A stretch of 64,000 bases of DNA from Sphingomonadales bacterium (GTDB lineage Bacteria; Pseudomonadota; Alphaproteobacteria; Sphingomonadales; Sphingomonadaceae): positions 149,186 through 213,185 of the forward strand of contig JADJAC010000008.1 of the NCBI GenBank assembly GCA_016704425.1. Direction: 5' to 3'. Below are positions 17,835-26,497 of this stretch, piece after piece. The notes below the pieces were generated by a model. It was not told where the DNA came from, did no database searches, and saw nothing but the letters and a program-made list of their open reading frames with translations. Position 1 is the first letter of the stretch; each line of letters begins with the position of its first letter. The translations under genes and the position numbers were made by a program.

Positions 17835-17945
17835 GGCTTGTCATCCTCCCCCAATTTCCCTCGGGAATGCGGCAATCAAGGTGCAGTTCCGCACGCACAA
17901 TGTCAAATTGCGAGCATGGCAATAACCCGACGTCACACGGCGTTG

Positions 17946-18776
17946 TCAGAATGTATAGGCCAGGCCCAACCCGCCAAGCCATTGATCCGCATCGCCTGCG
18001 TCTGCAACGATGGGAGAGCGGGCATAACGGCCAATCATCCGTCCATATTGCCCTGCGATCACGACCGCCCAACCCTTGCGCAGATCGCCAGACAGCGACT
18101 TTGCTCCGGCAAGCGAGAATGCCATTTTTGCCGCTCCGGACTTGCTGCCAGCCGCATTGTAAGGGGAAAGCCCGCTTGCTGCGCTTCCCGCCGGATCAAT
18201 GTCGAAATAGGTGCGCCCATAGCCCTTGCCGAAATAGGTGACTGTGGCCTGTGTGCCCAGGAATACCGTTCGAGAGAGAGGCGTTCCATATTCGATCGAA
18301 GTCGTCATCACATGGCTGCCATGCTTGCCCAACAGATCGTGCAAATAGGAAATGCGAACACCAATCTGGTCATGCTCGCTCGTCAGGACACCCGTCTTGG
18401 AAATGCCTGCATAAAGGCCACCCTCAAGCGTGCTTGGCAGTTTTCCGAGAGCCGCGACCTGCGGGTCCTTGATCCGTGAACTGCGCTCGGTGCGCAGGTT
18501 GACGATGGGCCCAAGCTTGAAATCGAATTGGTCGCCGGCGTGTCCGCGCATCAGGTCAACGGAAAGATTGACGCCCCGTGAAACAAAGGCAAAGCCATCG
18601 ATCCGCCCGCGAACGAGAAGTGCAGGAATGAAGATGTTCTCGTCCGAACCCGTGTAGCTTGGGATGGTCCCTGCACCGACTGCCACAGTGACATAGTCGC
18701 GCGGTCTGGGCCGGTTGTCGGCCAAAGCCGGTGAAGCGCAAAGCGCACAAGCCAGTGTCAGCGCAAGAAACCGCAC
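17946..18776 (-). CDS. MipA/OmpV-family outer membrane protein
   Basis: The GTG at 18776, with GGTGG six bases upstream, gives a clean signal peptide (FLALTLACALCASPALA), then a mature protein of about 256 residues with alternating beta strands and a terminal aromatic (GLGLAYTF). The YVTVAVGAGTIPSYTGSDE start and the GVRISYLHDLLGKHGSH segment are typical of the MipA/OmpV family. In other species this family includes scaffolds for murein enzymes; here the role is unknown. The longer open frame upstream to 18941 is not used because it has no signal peptide. Confidence 0.85.
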   Translation of the reverse strand: MRFLALTLACALCASPALADNRPRPRDYVTVAVGAGTIPSYTGSDENIFIPALLVRGRIDGFAFVSRGVNLSVDLMRGHAGDQFDFKLGPIVNLRTERSSRIKDPQVAALGKLPSTLEGGLYAGISKTGVLTSEHDQIGVRISYLHDLLGKHGSHVMTTSIEYGTPLSRTVFLGTQATVTYFGKGYGRTYFDIDPAGSAASGLSPYNAAGSKSGAAKMAFSLAGAKSLSGDLRKGWAVVIAGQYGRMIGRYARSPIVADAGDADQWLGGLGLAYTF

Positions 18777-18846
18777 ATCAAACCACCTTTCCGTGGATGT
18801 GATAGTATGATGAGTCTTAACGCAGACTGTCGCAAAAGCGCAATTG

Positions 18847-19317
18847 TCAGAGGCCGAGATCAGACAGGCCGGGATGATCATCCGGCCTGCGACCGAGCGA
18901 CCAGTGAAACTTGCGATCCTCTTCGCGAATGGGGAGATCATTTATGCTCGCGATGCGGCGGCGCATCAGGCCGTTGCCTTCGAATTCCCAATTCTCATTG
19001 CCATAGCTGCGATACCATTGGCCGCTGCGGTCATGCCATTCATAGGCAAAGCGAACGGCAATGCGGTTTCCGTCATGCGCCCAAAGCTCCTTGATCAGCC
19101 GGTAATCCAGTTCTCTTTGCCACTTTTGCTTCAGGAAACTCTCTATGTCGGCGCGGCCGGTCAGGAATTCGCTACGATTCCGCCAGACGGAATCCGGCGT
19201 ATAGGCCAGGGCGACCCTCGCCGGATCGCGACTGTTCCAGCCATCCTCCGCAGCGCGGACCTTTTGCGCGGCGGTTTCAGCTGTAAACGGCGGGCAGGGT
19301 GGTCTTGTTTCGGTCAT
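18847..19317 (-). CDS. DUF1348 (NTF2-like) protein
   Basis: The 156 residues contain the family signature: AAEDGWNSRDPARVALAY near residue 25, then WRNRSEFLTGR, and VRFAYEWHDRSGQWYRSYGN near 90. The cone-shaped NTF2-like fold can bind small molecules, but the activity is unknown. It is third in a run with the VOC and PNPOx-like genes, 12 bp from the VOC gene. Confidence 0.9.
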   Translation of the reverse strand: MTETRPPCPPFTAETAAQKVRAAEDGWNSRDPARVALAYTPDSVWRNRSEFLTGRADIESFLKQKWQRELDYRLIKELWAHDGNRIAVRFAYEWHDRSGQWYRSYGNENWEFEGNGLMRRRIASINDLPIREEDRKFHWSLGRRPDDHPGLSDLGL

Positions 19318-19329
19318 GTCCGGCTCCGA

Positions 19330-19740
19330 TCAGGCGAAGGGCGTTGCAAATTCAATCCGAATGCCACCGGGCATCGTGCAGATGAAATGACGGGTCGTCG
19401 CGCCTGCGCGAATAGGTTCTGGCGCAAATTCGATCGTGACGCCAGGGTGGGCAGAAACCCGGGCATGCACCCGGTCCAGTGCAGCCTTGTCTTCCACGCC
19501 AAGCGCCAAATGATGCAACCCGATAGCGTTGCGCCGATCGAAATGCGCGGCCTTTTCCGAGTTGGCGACTTGCCAGAGGGTCAGAAGGATCTGTCCATCC
19601 GAGACAAAGCGCGCCGGATAGTCTGGGCGTTCGCCGACGACCTTGAAACCGAGGGCATCGCAGAAGAATGCTGCAGCTCTGTCCAGGTCGGGCAAGGACA
19701 AGCCGATGTGGTGCGCGCCGCGTGTGAGGGGTTCGGTCAT
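19330..19740 (-). CDS. VOC-family glyoxalase/dioxygenase-like protein
   Basis: The 136-residue protein has two beta-alpha-beta-beta-beta modules: HHIGLSLPDLDRAAAFFCDAL at the start with a metal-site His, then NAIGLHHLALGVED (His), and FICTMPGGIRIEFATPF with the terminal Glu. The pattern fits a metal-dependent vicinal oxygen chelate protein such as glyoxalase I or an extradiol dioxygenase. Substrate unknown. The start overlaps the end of the PNPOx-like gene by four bases. Confidence 0.9.
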   Translation of the reverse strand: MTEPLTRGAHHIGLSLPDLDRAAAFFCDALGFKVVGERPDYPARFVSDGQILLTLWQVANSEKAAHFDRRNAIGLHHLALGVEDKAALDRVHARVSAHPGVTIEFAPEPIRAGATTRHFICTMPGGIRIEFATPFA

Positions 19741-20381
19741 TTCCGGTCTCCATTTTCAAGTGTTTTGGCCTGCGCGCGCAACCGTTCGATTTCTGCGCGC
19801 AACTGGGTGATTTCAGTGGTGAGTGGGCGGATTGCCTGCGAGATTTCGACTTCCGTAAAGCGCGGCGTAATGTGCTGTGGGCAGTTCCAGTCGTAACCGA
19901 CAACATCGATCACATAGGCCCGTTCGGGGGTCGCCTGATAATTGTCCGGCATCAGCGACGCGAGAAGGGCAGGGTCTTCATCGGCCTGGACAATGCGCGC
20001 CCGGCCCAGAATCTTCAGGCGGCGGCGGTTCGGATAGTCCATCAGGAACAGTGACACCCGCGGCTCGGTTGTGAGATTTGCCGTGCTGACGTGCTGCCGG
20101 TTGCCGCGATAATCGGCAAAGGCCAGTCTGTTGCCAGGCAGCAGTTTCAGGAACCCGGCAGGTCCGCCGCGGTGCTGTACATAGGGCCAGCCTTCGCTTG
20201 TCACGCTGGCCAGATAGACGCTGTCGCGAGCCGCAATGAATTCGGCTTCGCGGTCTGTCAGCTGATCCGGCTCTCCTGACGCGCCCGCTTCCATCCTTGC
20301 ATAGGACTTACGAGAGCCGTCCGCTTCCTGCATCGCGCGGGCCGTGTCGGTAAAGAGCGTGTGCACATAATTCTGGGCCAT
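19737..20381 (-). CDS. Pyridoxamine 5'-phosphate oxidase-like FMN protein
   Basis: The 214 residues show the split-barrel pattern of PNPOx-like flavoproteins: FIAARDSVYLASVTSEGWPYVQHRGGP near residue 50, then LAFADYRGNRQHVSTANL and RVSLFLMDYPNRRRLKILGRARI. A C-terminal coiled-coil-like tail (about 180-214) follows. Members often reduce or sense flavin-linked ligands and need not act on vitamin B6. It leads the three-gene run with the VOC and DUF1348 genes and faces the LysR gene. Confidence 0.88.
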   Translation of the reverse strand: MAQNYVHTLFTDTARAMQEADGSRKSYARMEAGASGEPDQLTDREAEFIAARDSVYLASVTSEGWPYVQHRGGPAGFLKLLPGNRLAFADYRGNRQHVSTANLTTEPRVSLFLMDYPNRRRLKILGRARIVQADEDPALLASLMPDNYQATPERAYVIDVVGYDWNCPQHITPRFTEVEISQAIRPLTTEITQLRAEIERLRAQAKTLENGDRK

Positions 20382-20532
20382 GATGCCAGTCCTCCTTGTG
20401 CGCGACCGGAGAGGGCAGGTCTCAGGGGGGCAACCTGCCGATCCGATCGCGCCAGAAGAGAATTAGCCTGTTGCACCGGAAGTGATAATCATGCATTTTC
20501 GAAGGTATCTATTTCAGAATATGGAATAATGA
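20382..20532. promoter_or_regulatory. Divergent promoter region between the LysR gene and the PNPOx operon
   Basis: This 151-bp gap contains an AT-rich part (20475-20525) with GATA..TATC around 20483-20511. LysR boxes of T-N11-A form would be expected here; I see several loose matches and none decisive. Both starts are likely driven from here. Confidence 0.4.
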
Positions 20533-21426
20533 GTGGACCGGCTTCAAACCCTTGAGATGTTCGTGACTGTGGCGGAGCGCGGCGGCTTTGCTGCTGCCGC
20601 GCGCGAGCTGCGGGTTTCTCCCCCGGCGGTGACGCGCGGCATTGCCGAACTTGAGGCCCGACTTGGCGTCGTGCTGTTCCATCGATCAACCCGTGCCGTG
20701 ACATTGACGGATGAAGGCAGCGGGTTTCTTGACAAGGCCCGGCGTATCATCGGTGAACTCGACGAGGCAGAGCGGCAGTTGTCCGGCGCACGTTCGGAAC
20801 CGCGCGGCCAGTTCCATGTGACGGCGCCTGTCGCCTTCGGACGGCTCCACGTACTTCCGGTCGTGACGGAATTGCTGGACCGCCATGCAGACCTCAACAT
20901 CCAGATGATGCTGATCGATCGCAATGTGCGCATCATAGAAGAAGGGATCGATGTGGCCGTGCGGATCGGGTCGCTGGCGGATTCAGCGCTGAAGGCCGTG
21001 CGGATCGGCGCAGTGCGGCAGGTGCTCGTGGCAAGCCCGGCCTATCTCGCCCGAAGAGGCGTTCCGGAGTCGGTCGCGGATTTGGCCGGCCATCAGATCA
21101 TCGGCACGACCGGGCCGCGCGCTGCGACCGAATGGCGCTTTGGCGGACGGCGGGACCCTGTCGCTGTCCGTCCGCGCCTTCTGGTCAACACGGTGGATGC
21201 CGCAGTCGCTGCAGCCGAAGCTGGCGTAGGGATTGCCAATCTGCTCAGCTACCAGGTGGCTGACAGCCTGCGCGTGGGGCGCTTGATCGAAGTGTTGCGA
21301 CCGGAGACCCCGGATGCACTGCCGATACATTTGCTGTTTGAGGCCAGCAGAGCCTCGGCTCCCGCAACGCGCGCCTTTGTCGATGCCATGCGCGCACGCG
21401 GGCTTCACGGCCAATTGTCACACTGA
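20533..21426 (+). CDS. LysR-family transcriptional regulator
   Basis: The 297-residue protein has the N-terminal winged helix-turn-helix: MFVTVAERGGFAAAARELRVS and PAVTRGIAELEARLGVVLFHR, then an effector domain (GQFHVTAPVAFGRLHVLP near residue 95). It starts with GTG 20533. It is divergent from the PNPOx/VOC/DUF1348 genes across about 150 bp, the usual layout for a LysR regulator and its target, so it most likely controls them. The effector is unknown. Confidence 0.92.
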   Translation: MDRLQTLEMFVTVAERGGFAAAARELRVSPPAVTRGIAELEARLGVVLFHRSTRAVTLTDEGSGFLDKARRIIGELDEAERQLSGARSEPRGQFHVTAPVAFGRLHVLPVVTELLDRHADLNIQMMLIDRNVRIIEEGIDVAVRIGSLADSALKAVRIGAVRQVLVASPAYLARRGVPESVADLAGHQIIGTTGPRAATEWRFGGRRDPVAVRPRLLVNTVDAAVAAAEAGVGIANLLSYQVADSLRVGRLIEVLRPETPDALPIHLLFEASRASAPATRAFVDAMRARGLHGQLSH

Positions 21427-21461
21427 ACTGGCCCAGAGGTTCTTAATCGGCGGCGGCCGGG

Positions 21462-21923
21462 TCAGAACATGTATTTCATCTTGATGGATTGCGTTGTCTC
21501 GCCGTTCTCCACCGTAAACCGGGCTGCGGCGAACTTCGGCGGTCCGAAGACAATGGCTGGATTGTTTGAAAAGCCGAACCCTTCGCGCGGTATCATGAGG
21601 GCAGTGTCGAGCTTCCCGTTGGCATTTTCGTCGTGGATAAGGGCGATGGCGTAGATGCCCGGGACAAGATCGGCAAAATGGACCGCCGCGGCCTTTGTGG
21701 CAGGGACTGTCATCTTGCGTGCTTGCGGATCGCGCTCACAATTGGGGAATGCCCGGGCGTTTGTCGTCAGGCATATATGGACATTGCCCTTGAGGTTTCT
21801 GAGGCCACTGATTTTCAGATCAAGGCTTGACGGTTCCGCCGCTGCGACTGTCCCCGTCAGCAAAAGTCCCAAGGCCGCGATCCGTGCCGCAGAGTTTGTC
21901 CCACACCCTGAAATACAGGCCAT
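21462..21923 (-). CDS. DUF2141 secreted protein
   Basis: The 153-residue protein has an N-terminal export signal (LGLLLTGTVAAAEP), then the DUF2141 core: LKGNVHICLTTNARAFP, then FADLVPGIYAIALIHDENANG with the conserved HDENxNGKLD, then REGFGFSNNP. The family is periplasmic or surface, with unknown function. The start lies 104 bp inside the end of the sterol-desaturase-like gene in a different frame; GGGGAAATT before the ATG supports it. The two genes are likely co-expressed. Confidence 0.88.
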   Translation of the reverse strand: MACISGCGTNSAARIAALGLLLTGTVAAAEPSSLDLKISGLRNLKGNVHICLTTNARAFPNCERDPQARKMTVPATKAAAVHFADLVPGIYAIALIHDENANGKLDTALMIPREGFGFSNNPAIVFGPPKFAAARFTVENGETTQSIKMKYMF

Positions 21924-22566
21924 AATTTCCCCGATATTCGTCGTGGTGCCGCTGGTGATGCGTTGCCGTGATCAACCAGTTTCCCAAGACGCCCCTGACA
22001 ATGATGCGCGGAAACAGTTCCCAACCCATATGATTGGTGACACCCATAAGCGTCATCACCGAAAGCACAACCGCAAGTGCTGCAACATGAATGGGAATGA
22101 AGAAGACGAGGGCCGGGATGACAATCGCGCCGGTCAGGGCCTCCCAGGGATGAAAGCTCATCGCAGCCCAGGCGGTCGGCGGGCGGCTCGCATGATGGAC
22201 AGCATGTGCGCGACTGAAAAACCATGGGCGGTGCATCAGCCTGTGCGTCCAGTAGAACCAGCTGTCGTGGGCAGCGAGATAGAGCAGGATCGAGACCGGG
22301 AAATACCAGAGTGGGTATGCGTCGATTTCCCGATAGATCAGCGTCCAGCCGTGCGAATCCCATCCCCAGGCCACAATCCCGGCCGGAATTCCGTAAATCG
22401 CGGCACTGGCCAGGGACCATGCGATCTCACGCCGGATCTGCGGGGTGAGACGTGCATAAAGACCCGGATGCCGCAGGCGCGTTGCCCAGGCAAATGCCCC
22501 GCTCACGATCAGGTAGCGGGCCCCGACGATCAGGGTCATGGCAACGGCAGAAAGAAGGATTGCCAA
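21820..22566 (-). CDS. Sterol desaturase/fatty acid hydroxylase family membrane protein
   Basis: The 248-residue integral membrane protein carries the histidine boxes of the family: HDSWFYWTHRLMH near residue 98, RAHAVHHAS near 118 and ATHHQRHHDEY near 200. These hold a di-iron centre for hydroxylation or desaturation of lipids, as in carotenoid or hopanoid tailoring. At least four hydrophobic helices can be seen. The product is unknown. It is the upstream gene of the overlapping pair with DUF2141. Confidence 0.9.
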   Translation of the reverse strand: MAILLSAVAMTLIVGARYLIVSGAFAWATRLRHPGLYARLTPQIRREIAWSLASAAIYGIPAGIVAWGWDSHGWTLIYREIDAYPLWYFPVSILLYLAAHDSWFYWTHRLMHRPWFFSRAHAVHHASRPPTAWAAMSFHPWEALTGAIVIPALVFFIPIHVAALAVVLSVMTLMGVTNHMGWELFPRIIVRGVLGNWLITATHHQRHHDEYRGNYGLYFRVWDKLCGTDRGLGTFADGDSRSGGTVKP

Positions 22567-22593
22567 ACGTGCCGCCTTTGGTGACTGATCTGC

Positions 22594-22669
22594 TGGTGCC
22601 GCTTACAGGACTCGAACCTGTGACCCCCGCATTACGAATGCGATGCTCTACCAACTGAGCTAAAGCGGC
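22594..22669 (-). tRNA. tRNA-Thr (CGT)
   Basis: On the minus strand the 76-nt molecule folds as a full cloverleaf: GCCGCTT acceptor, CTCAGTTGGTAGAG D-arm, anticodon CGT between CGCATT and AATGCG, GGTTCGAGTCC T-arm, and an encoded CCA. CGT reads ACG, threonine. Confidence 0.97.
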
Positions 22670-22901
22670 CAGAGGGCGGGCGCTTACCAGTGCGACCGGG
22701 TAAGCACAAGGGGGTCTGGAGAGTGTTGCTTCAGGGATCCTCGATGGCGGGTCCCGCCATACAGGCTACGGCTCATTGCGTAATGCCTTGATAAGAATTG
22801 GCTTGTAGGGATCGGTTCAACCGACTGGACAAGATTGTAACAATTTTTCACAATCGACCTCTGTAAATCGGCCGCTGTAAAGCATAGAGGATTGGATCGC
22901 T

Positions 22902-23234
22902 ATGCCACTGAAAGACAATGACATGACGACCAGCCTAGGCGAAATTACACAGAAACGGCAGGAAGAACGGGCGCGCGTCAATCTTGACGGGCCGACGCTT
23001 CGCCAGGCGAATGGCATGATCGGGTCGATCAAGCTGCATGACGTTTCGTCCCGCGGTTTTCGGACGGATTGGCCTGAAAAGCTGCTCCCCGGGGAAAAGG
23101 TCTGGCTCAAAGTGCCCGGGATTGACGAACTTCCCGCAACCGTTGCCTGGGAACTGGATCTGATGATCGGTTGCCAGTTCGAAGTTGCCTTGAGACCTGG
23201 CGTATTCTCCAAAATCGTCAATCAGAAAAGTTGA
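22902..23234 (+). CDS. PilZ-like domain protein
   Basis: The 110 residues contain RQEERARVNLDGPTLRQANG near the start and a beta-rich body (LHDVSSRGFRTDWPEKLLPGE), like short PilZ proteins with an (R)xxxR and D.S..G pattern that bind c-di-GMP. The S of the second motif is followed by S-R-G, close to DxSxxG. No partner domain is present. ATG 22902 follows AGAGGA. Confidence 0.7.
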   Translation: MPLKDNDMTTSLGEITQKRQEERARVNLDGPTLRQANGMIGSIKLHDVSSRGFRTDWPEKLLPGEKVWLKVPGIDELPATVAWELDLMIGCQFEVALRPGVFSKIVNQKS

Positions 23235-23281
23235 CCGGGCCCCAGCGCAGACTCTAGGGATTTCAGCCGAAGGGGGCTGTG

Positions 23282-23467
23282 ATGGCAAGAGCGTGCTGGC
23301 GTTGCGTGGAACCGATTGATGATACGGCCACCCGTTGTCCGTCATGCGGCGTCCGTATTGTGCCGCTCTCTTCCGAACCGAGCCCGCTGGCAACAGCGCG
23401 CAAGATCCGCATGGCCATTCTGGTGCTGATTGTGGCGACGGGCGCCCTTGTCGCATGGGTCCTTTGA
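23282..23467 (+). CDS. Small zinc-ribbon membrane protein
   Basis: Only 61 residues: CWRCVEPIDDTATRCPSCG forms a zinc ribbon with two CxxC pairs, and a single TM helix (AILVLIVATGALVAWVL) ends the protein. The arrangement suggests a small membrane-anchored adapter. A GTG just upstream is an alternative start. Function unknown. Confidence 0.7.
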   Translation: MARACWRCVEPIDDTATRCPSCGVRIVPLSSEPSPLATARKIRMAILVLIVATGALVAWVL

Positions 23468-23479
23468 CGGGGCCGGGAC

Positions 23480-24100
23480 TTACCGCTCCGGCAGCATCGC
23501 CATCGCATCCTTCAGCAAGCGACGCACAACCGCGCACGCTTCGACCACCGGCAGTTCCTGATCGTGGCGAAGCAGGCGCCATGTCTGGAAACTGAGGATC
23601 ACGTTTATAGCGCGCGCACCCAGCGTGTCTTCGCGAACCGAAGCGGGAAGCTGGGCATCGAGGCTTTCGGATTCGAGGCGCAACATCCTCTTGTAATCCT
23701 GCATCAGGAATTCGGATTGGAAGCGCTTCAGGTTGGCGGAAATGCGGTATGGCAGGATCGCTTCGAAAACGCGCGCCCGTTTGTCAGCTGTGGAGAGCAT
23801 CTGCTCTTTCCAGCTGTCTCCGGCGGGAACTTCCATGATGATCGGAATCACCTTCGCTTCGATGGCATCGCACATTTCGCGATAGAGGGCGTCCATATCG
23901 TCAAAGTGGCGGAATACCGATCGGAGACCGACGCCGGCTACCTCAGCCACGCGCGCGGCGCTTGGGGAGACATCGCCATTGCCGACCAGTTCAAGCATTG
24001 CGGATACGATCCGCGCCCGGCTTGAGCGGCTGCGCTCGCGCCGGCCATCGGTCTCGCGGAGTGCATCAACGGCAGGATCGGGTGCATGAATGACAGTCAT
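23480..24100 (-). CDS. TetR/AcrR-family transcriptional regulator
   Basis: The 206-residue protein has the TetR HTH near residues 28-75 (RARIVSAMLELVGNGDVSPSAARVAEVAGVGLRSVFRHFDDMDALY is the region; key parts VAEVAGVG and FRHF). The C-terminal ligand domain is not specific. The ATG at 24100 has GGGAG about eight bases upstream. It lies 104 bp downstream of the octahaem cytochrome gene on the same strand, so it may be read from that transcript. Confidence 0.88.
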   Translation of the reverse strand: MTVIHAPDPAVDALRETDGRRERSRSSRARIVSAMLELVGNGDVSPSAARVAEVAGVGLRSVFRHFDDMDALYREMCDAIEAKVIPIIMEVPAGDSWKEQMLSTADKRARVFEAILPYRISANLKRFQSEFLMQDYKRMLRLESESLDAQLPASVREDTLGARAINVILSFQTWRLLRHDQELPVVEACAVVRRLLKDAMAMLPER

Positions 24101-24204
24101 GTGCTGCTCCCTTGCCTGTCGGAGGCGCCATGGCAAGGGGGAAGGGAGGATCGGGTGCGCCGATTTGGTGAGTCCAGCTGGATACAAACCAGCGCCCACT
24201 CTGT

Positions 24205-24918
24205 TCAATCTTCGTCCTCTCTGTCCCCTTCCACGCCCTTCGCGCTGCGATGGCAGCGGACACAATCTCCAATATCCCGGATACCCTCTTCTGCATGTAA
24301 TGCCGCGATCTGCGCCGGCTGATGCGCGTGACAGCCAAAACAGGTGTAGCCCTTGAACGCATTGCCAACGTGGCACGTCACGCAGGCGACATTGTGTTCG
24401 CCGTCGAGCTTGAAGTAGCGGTCGTGCGCGAAGTTGGCGGGTTTCCAGCCGCTTGTTCGGTGGCACTGCGCACATTCTCCCGCGATCTTGGCATGAAGCG
24501 CATCCTTCGGTTTGGCATGACAGCTGACACAGTTGCGGGCGATGGCGGGATTCAGGAGAGTGTGGTCAAACGTCATTGGGCGCTTGCCCGCAAAAAGATT
24601 GGCGGCATGATCCGAATGACACGCAGTGCAGTCCAGTTCCTTCAACTGCGCATGGAAAGCAGGTCTTTTTGGTACCTTGTCGATCAGGTGTCCCGTGGTT
24701 GTTCGTACCCCAATCTGCGCAGGCACGTGGCAGACAATGCACCGGGTCGATGAGGCTCCGCGCAATGGCGCATGGCAGGCAAAACAGTCATTCTGGATCC
24801 GCGCATGGCCGGGTATCAGCGCACCGGGTGCAATCATCTGGTGCGGAAAGACGAACAACAGAACAAGCAGCGTCGCCAGCGCAAGCCCGATGCCCGCGAG
24901 GAGGCCGGGACGTTTCAA
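24205..24918 (-). CDS. Octahaem c-type cytochrome, membrane-anchored
   Basis: Eight CxxCH haem-binding motifs are seen in order: CFACH, CIVCH, CTACH, CVSCH, CAQCH, CVTCH, CFGCH, CVRCH. Distal His ligands (FDHTLLNP, AHDRYFKLDGEHN) suit class III (cytochrome c3-like) domains. A single N-terminal TM helix (LLAGIGLALATLLVLLFVF) anchors it to the inner membrane with the haems in the periplasm. The likely start is TTG 24918, overlapping the stop of the upstream membrane gene by three bases; other starts would overlap more. It would transfer electrons with its two membrane partners. The electron donor and acceptor are unknown. Confidence 0.9.
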   Translation of the reverse strand: MKRPGLLAGIGLALATLLVLLFVFPHQMIAPGALIPGHARIQNDCFACHAPLRGASSTRCIVCHVPAQIGVRTTTGHLIDKVPKRPAFHAQLKELDCTACHSDHAANLFAGKRPMTFDHTLLNPAIARNCVSCHAKPKDALHAKIAGECAQCHRTSGWKPANFAHDRYFKLDGEHNVACVTCHVGNAFKGYTCFGCHAHQPAQIAALHAEEGIRDIGDCVRCHRSAKGVEGDREDED

Positions 24919-25505
24919 TGCCAGCCCCAAAAAAGAAAAATCGCCAGAATATGGGCAAGCGCGAGGCCGCAGAATGCCAGAGTGATCGGGACATGGATCA
25001 CGCGCCATTGCTTGATGATGTTCACGGTCAAACTGTCAAAATGGGTTTTCTCGGCGATGGCGTCTGCAGAAAGACCTGCATCGGAAAGCGCCACCCGAGT
25101 CCCTGCAAGCCTTCTTTGCGCGCGGCCCAAAAGGTATTTCCCGGTGAGGCCGCTCGTGACGTTGATGACCATGGCCGCAACCGCCAGCCAGGCCAGCCAG
25201 GCATTGAAGTGGATACCGGCATGGACCAGAACGAGGAGCGAACCCGCCCAGGCGAGTAGCTCATGCTCCTTCAACAGTTTCGGCGGCTTTCCTGCCTTGA
25301 TGAACTTGCGTTTGCGCAGAGAATATCGCGCGGATGCAAGGATGAGGATCGTCCCTGGAATCCCCAGATATCGCCCGATCCAGACGGCATTCGCCACGTG
25401 CAGCAAGGTATCGACCAGCAATGCTGCACCCAAAAGCGCGAACAAGGCCAAGCAAAAGGGCAAAACCTCGCGACCAAGCAGGCTTTGCGACCGGCCCGCT
25501 GCCAC
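24915..25505 (-). CDS. Membrane protein with His-bearing helices, partner of the octahaem cytochrome
   Basis: The 196-residue protein has about five TM helices with histidines that could ligate b-type haems: LLVDTLLHVANAV, EHELLAWAGSLLVLVHAGIHFNAW, WRVIHVPITLAF, and HILAIFLFWGWH at the end. It begins GTG, its G sharing the last base of the upstream TAG stop, and is followed by the octahaem gene. The position fits a quinol-oxidising or electron-conducting membrane subunit. The family is not identified with certainty. Confidence 0.7.
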   Translation of the reverse strand: MAAGRSQSLLGREVLPFCLALFALLGAALLVDTLLHVANAVWIGRYLGIPGTILILASARYSLRKRKFIKAGKPPKLLKEHELLAWAGSLLVLVHAGIHFNAWLAWLAVAAMVINVTSGLTGKYLLGRAQRRLAGTRVALSDAGLSADAIAEKTHFDSLTVNIIKQWRVIHVPITLAFCGLALAHILAIFLFWGWH

Positions 25506-26053
25506 TATCGCGGCCCGGGCATCATTCGGCGCAGCGTATCATCCTTGACGACGTAGTGATGGTACAGCGCCGCAACCGCATGAAGGCCCACAAGAAAATA
25601 GCCAATCGTCGCGACTGCTTCGTGAACTTCCTTCACCTGGTTTGCCAGCGCCTTGTCGGGCCCAACAAGCGCGGGCAGGTCCATACCGAAAAACGGTATG
25701 GCTTTGCCTGACGCGCTAAGTATGATCCATCCCGCAATCGGCATCCCGATCATGAACCCATACAATGCAAGATGCGTCAGCTTGGCGAGAAGAGTCTGCC
25801 AGGCAGGCGGTTCTGGGACTATTGGCGGACACGTGGCCGTCAACCGTGCGATGATCCTGATGACGACGAGCAGGAGGACGGAAAGGCCGAGCATGAAATG
25901 CCACATCTTCAGCCCTTCGCGAAAATCGCTCCCTTTGGGATAATAGCTGCGCAATTCCATGCACGCGTAAACTGCAACGAGGAGGATCAGCATCACCCAA
26001 TGGAGCGAGATGGACAGGGATGAATAGCGCGATCGAACAGTAGCTGCGTTCAT
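25505..26053 (-). CDS. Cytochrome b561-family membrane protein
   Basis: The 182-residue protein has four TM helices with haem-b histidines: RYSSLSISLHWVMLILL, KMWHFMLGLSVLLLVV, AKLTHLALYGFMIGMP and VGLHAVAALYHHYV. This is the prokaryotic cytochrome b561 pattern. Start at ATG 26053 after GGAGTCTTGCC. It opens the three-gene run of b561, His-rich membrane protein and octahaem cytochrome c. A role in moving electrons from quinol to periplasmic haems is inferred from that context. Confidence 0.88.
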   Translation of the reverse strand: MNAATVRSRYSSLSISLHWVMLILLVAVYACMELRSYYPKGSDFREGLKMWHFMLGLSVLLLVVIRIIARLTATCPPIVPEPPAWQTLLAKLTHLALYGFMIGMPIAGWIILSASGKAIPFFGMDLPALVGPDKALANQVKEVHEAVATIGYFLVGLHAVAALYHHYVVKDDTLRRMMPGPR

Positions 26054-26497
26054 GGCAAGACTCCTATTGCACAGCATCGGCAATACACGGCCAGGGCGCG
26101 CAGAAATTGTTCTGAATCAAAGCGCAACGAAAGGTCAGCCATTGAAGTGCGTTCGGTGACAATCGAATGCATCAAACCCAACTGAAGCAAGCGACCATAT
26201 GTTCCGGTTTGTGCAGGTCCGATATTCCCGAAAGGCAATGGCGCAGCAACATCACTCCTATCGACGGGGGCCATGTCACGACCTGCCACAGGTTACCCAT
26301 CACGAAACAACCAAGAAAACTAAGCGCCAGTTCCCGCGAACCTTGGCTATGTGTTTTAGTCGCTTTATGTTGCCCGAATGTGGATCGAGGAAGCACATAG
26401 CCCCCGGCATTTGGTGTTTCCCACATGTATCCTGGCCGAAGCCGGAGGAAGCGCGAAATGGGCCTGCCTCTCCAACAAACTGTAATTAAACAGTTTT
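26054..26497. other. Intergenic stretch upstream of the cytochrome operon
   Basis: It must hold the promoter of the cytochrome operon. One minus-strand open frame (26172-26426, 84 codons) is present but matches nothing I know and has no good ribosome binding site. No repeat or RNA is recognised. Confidence 0.5.
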
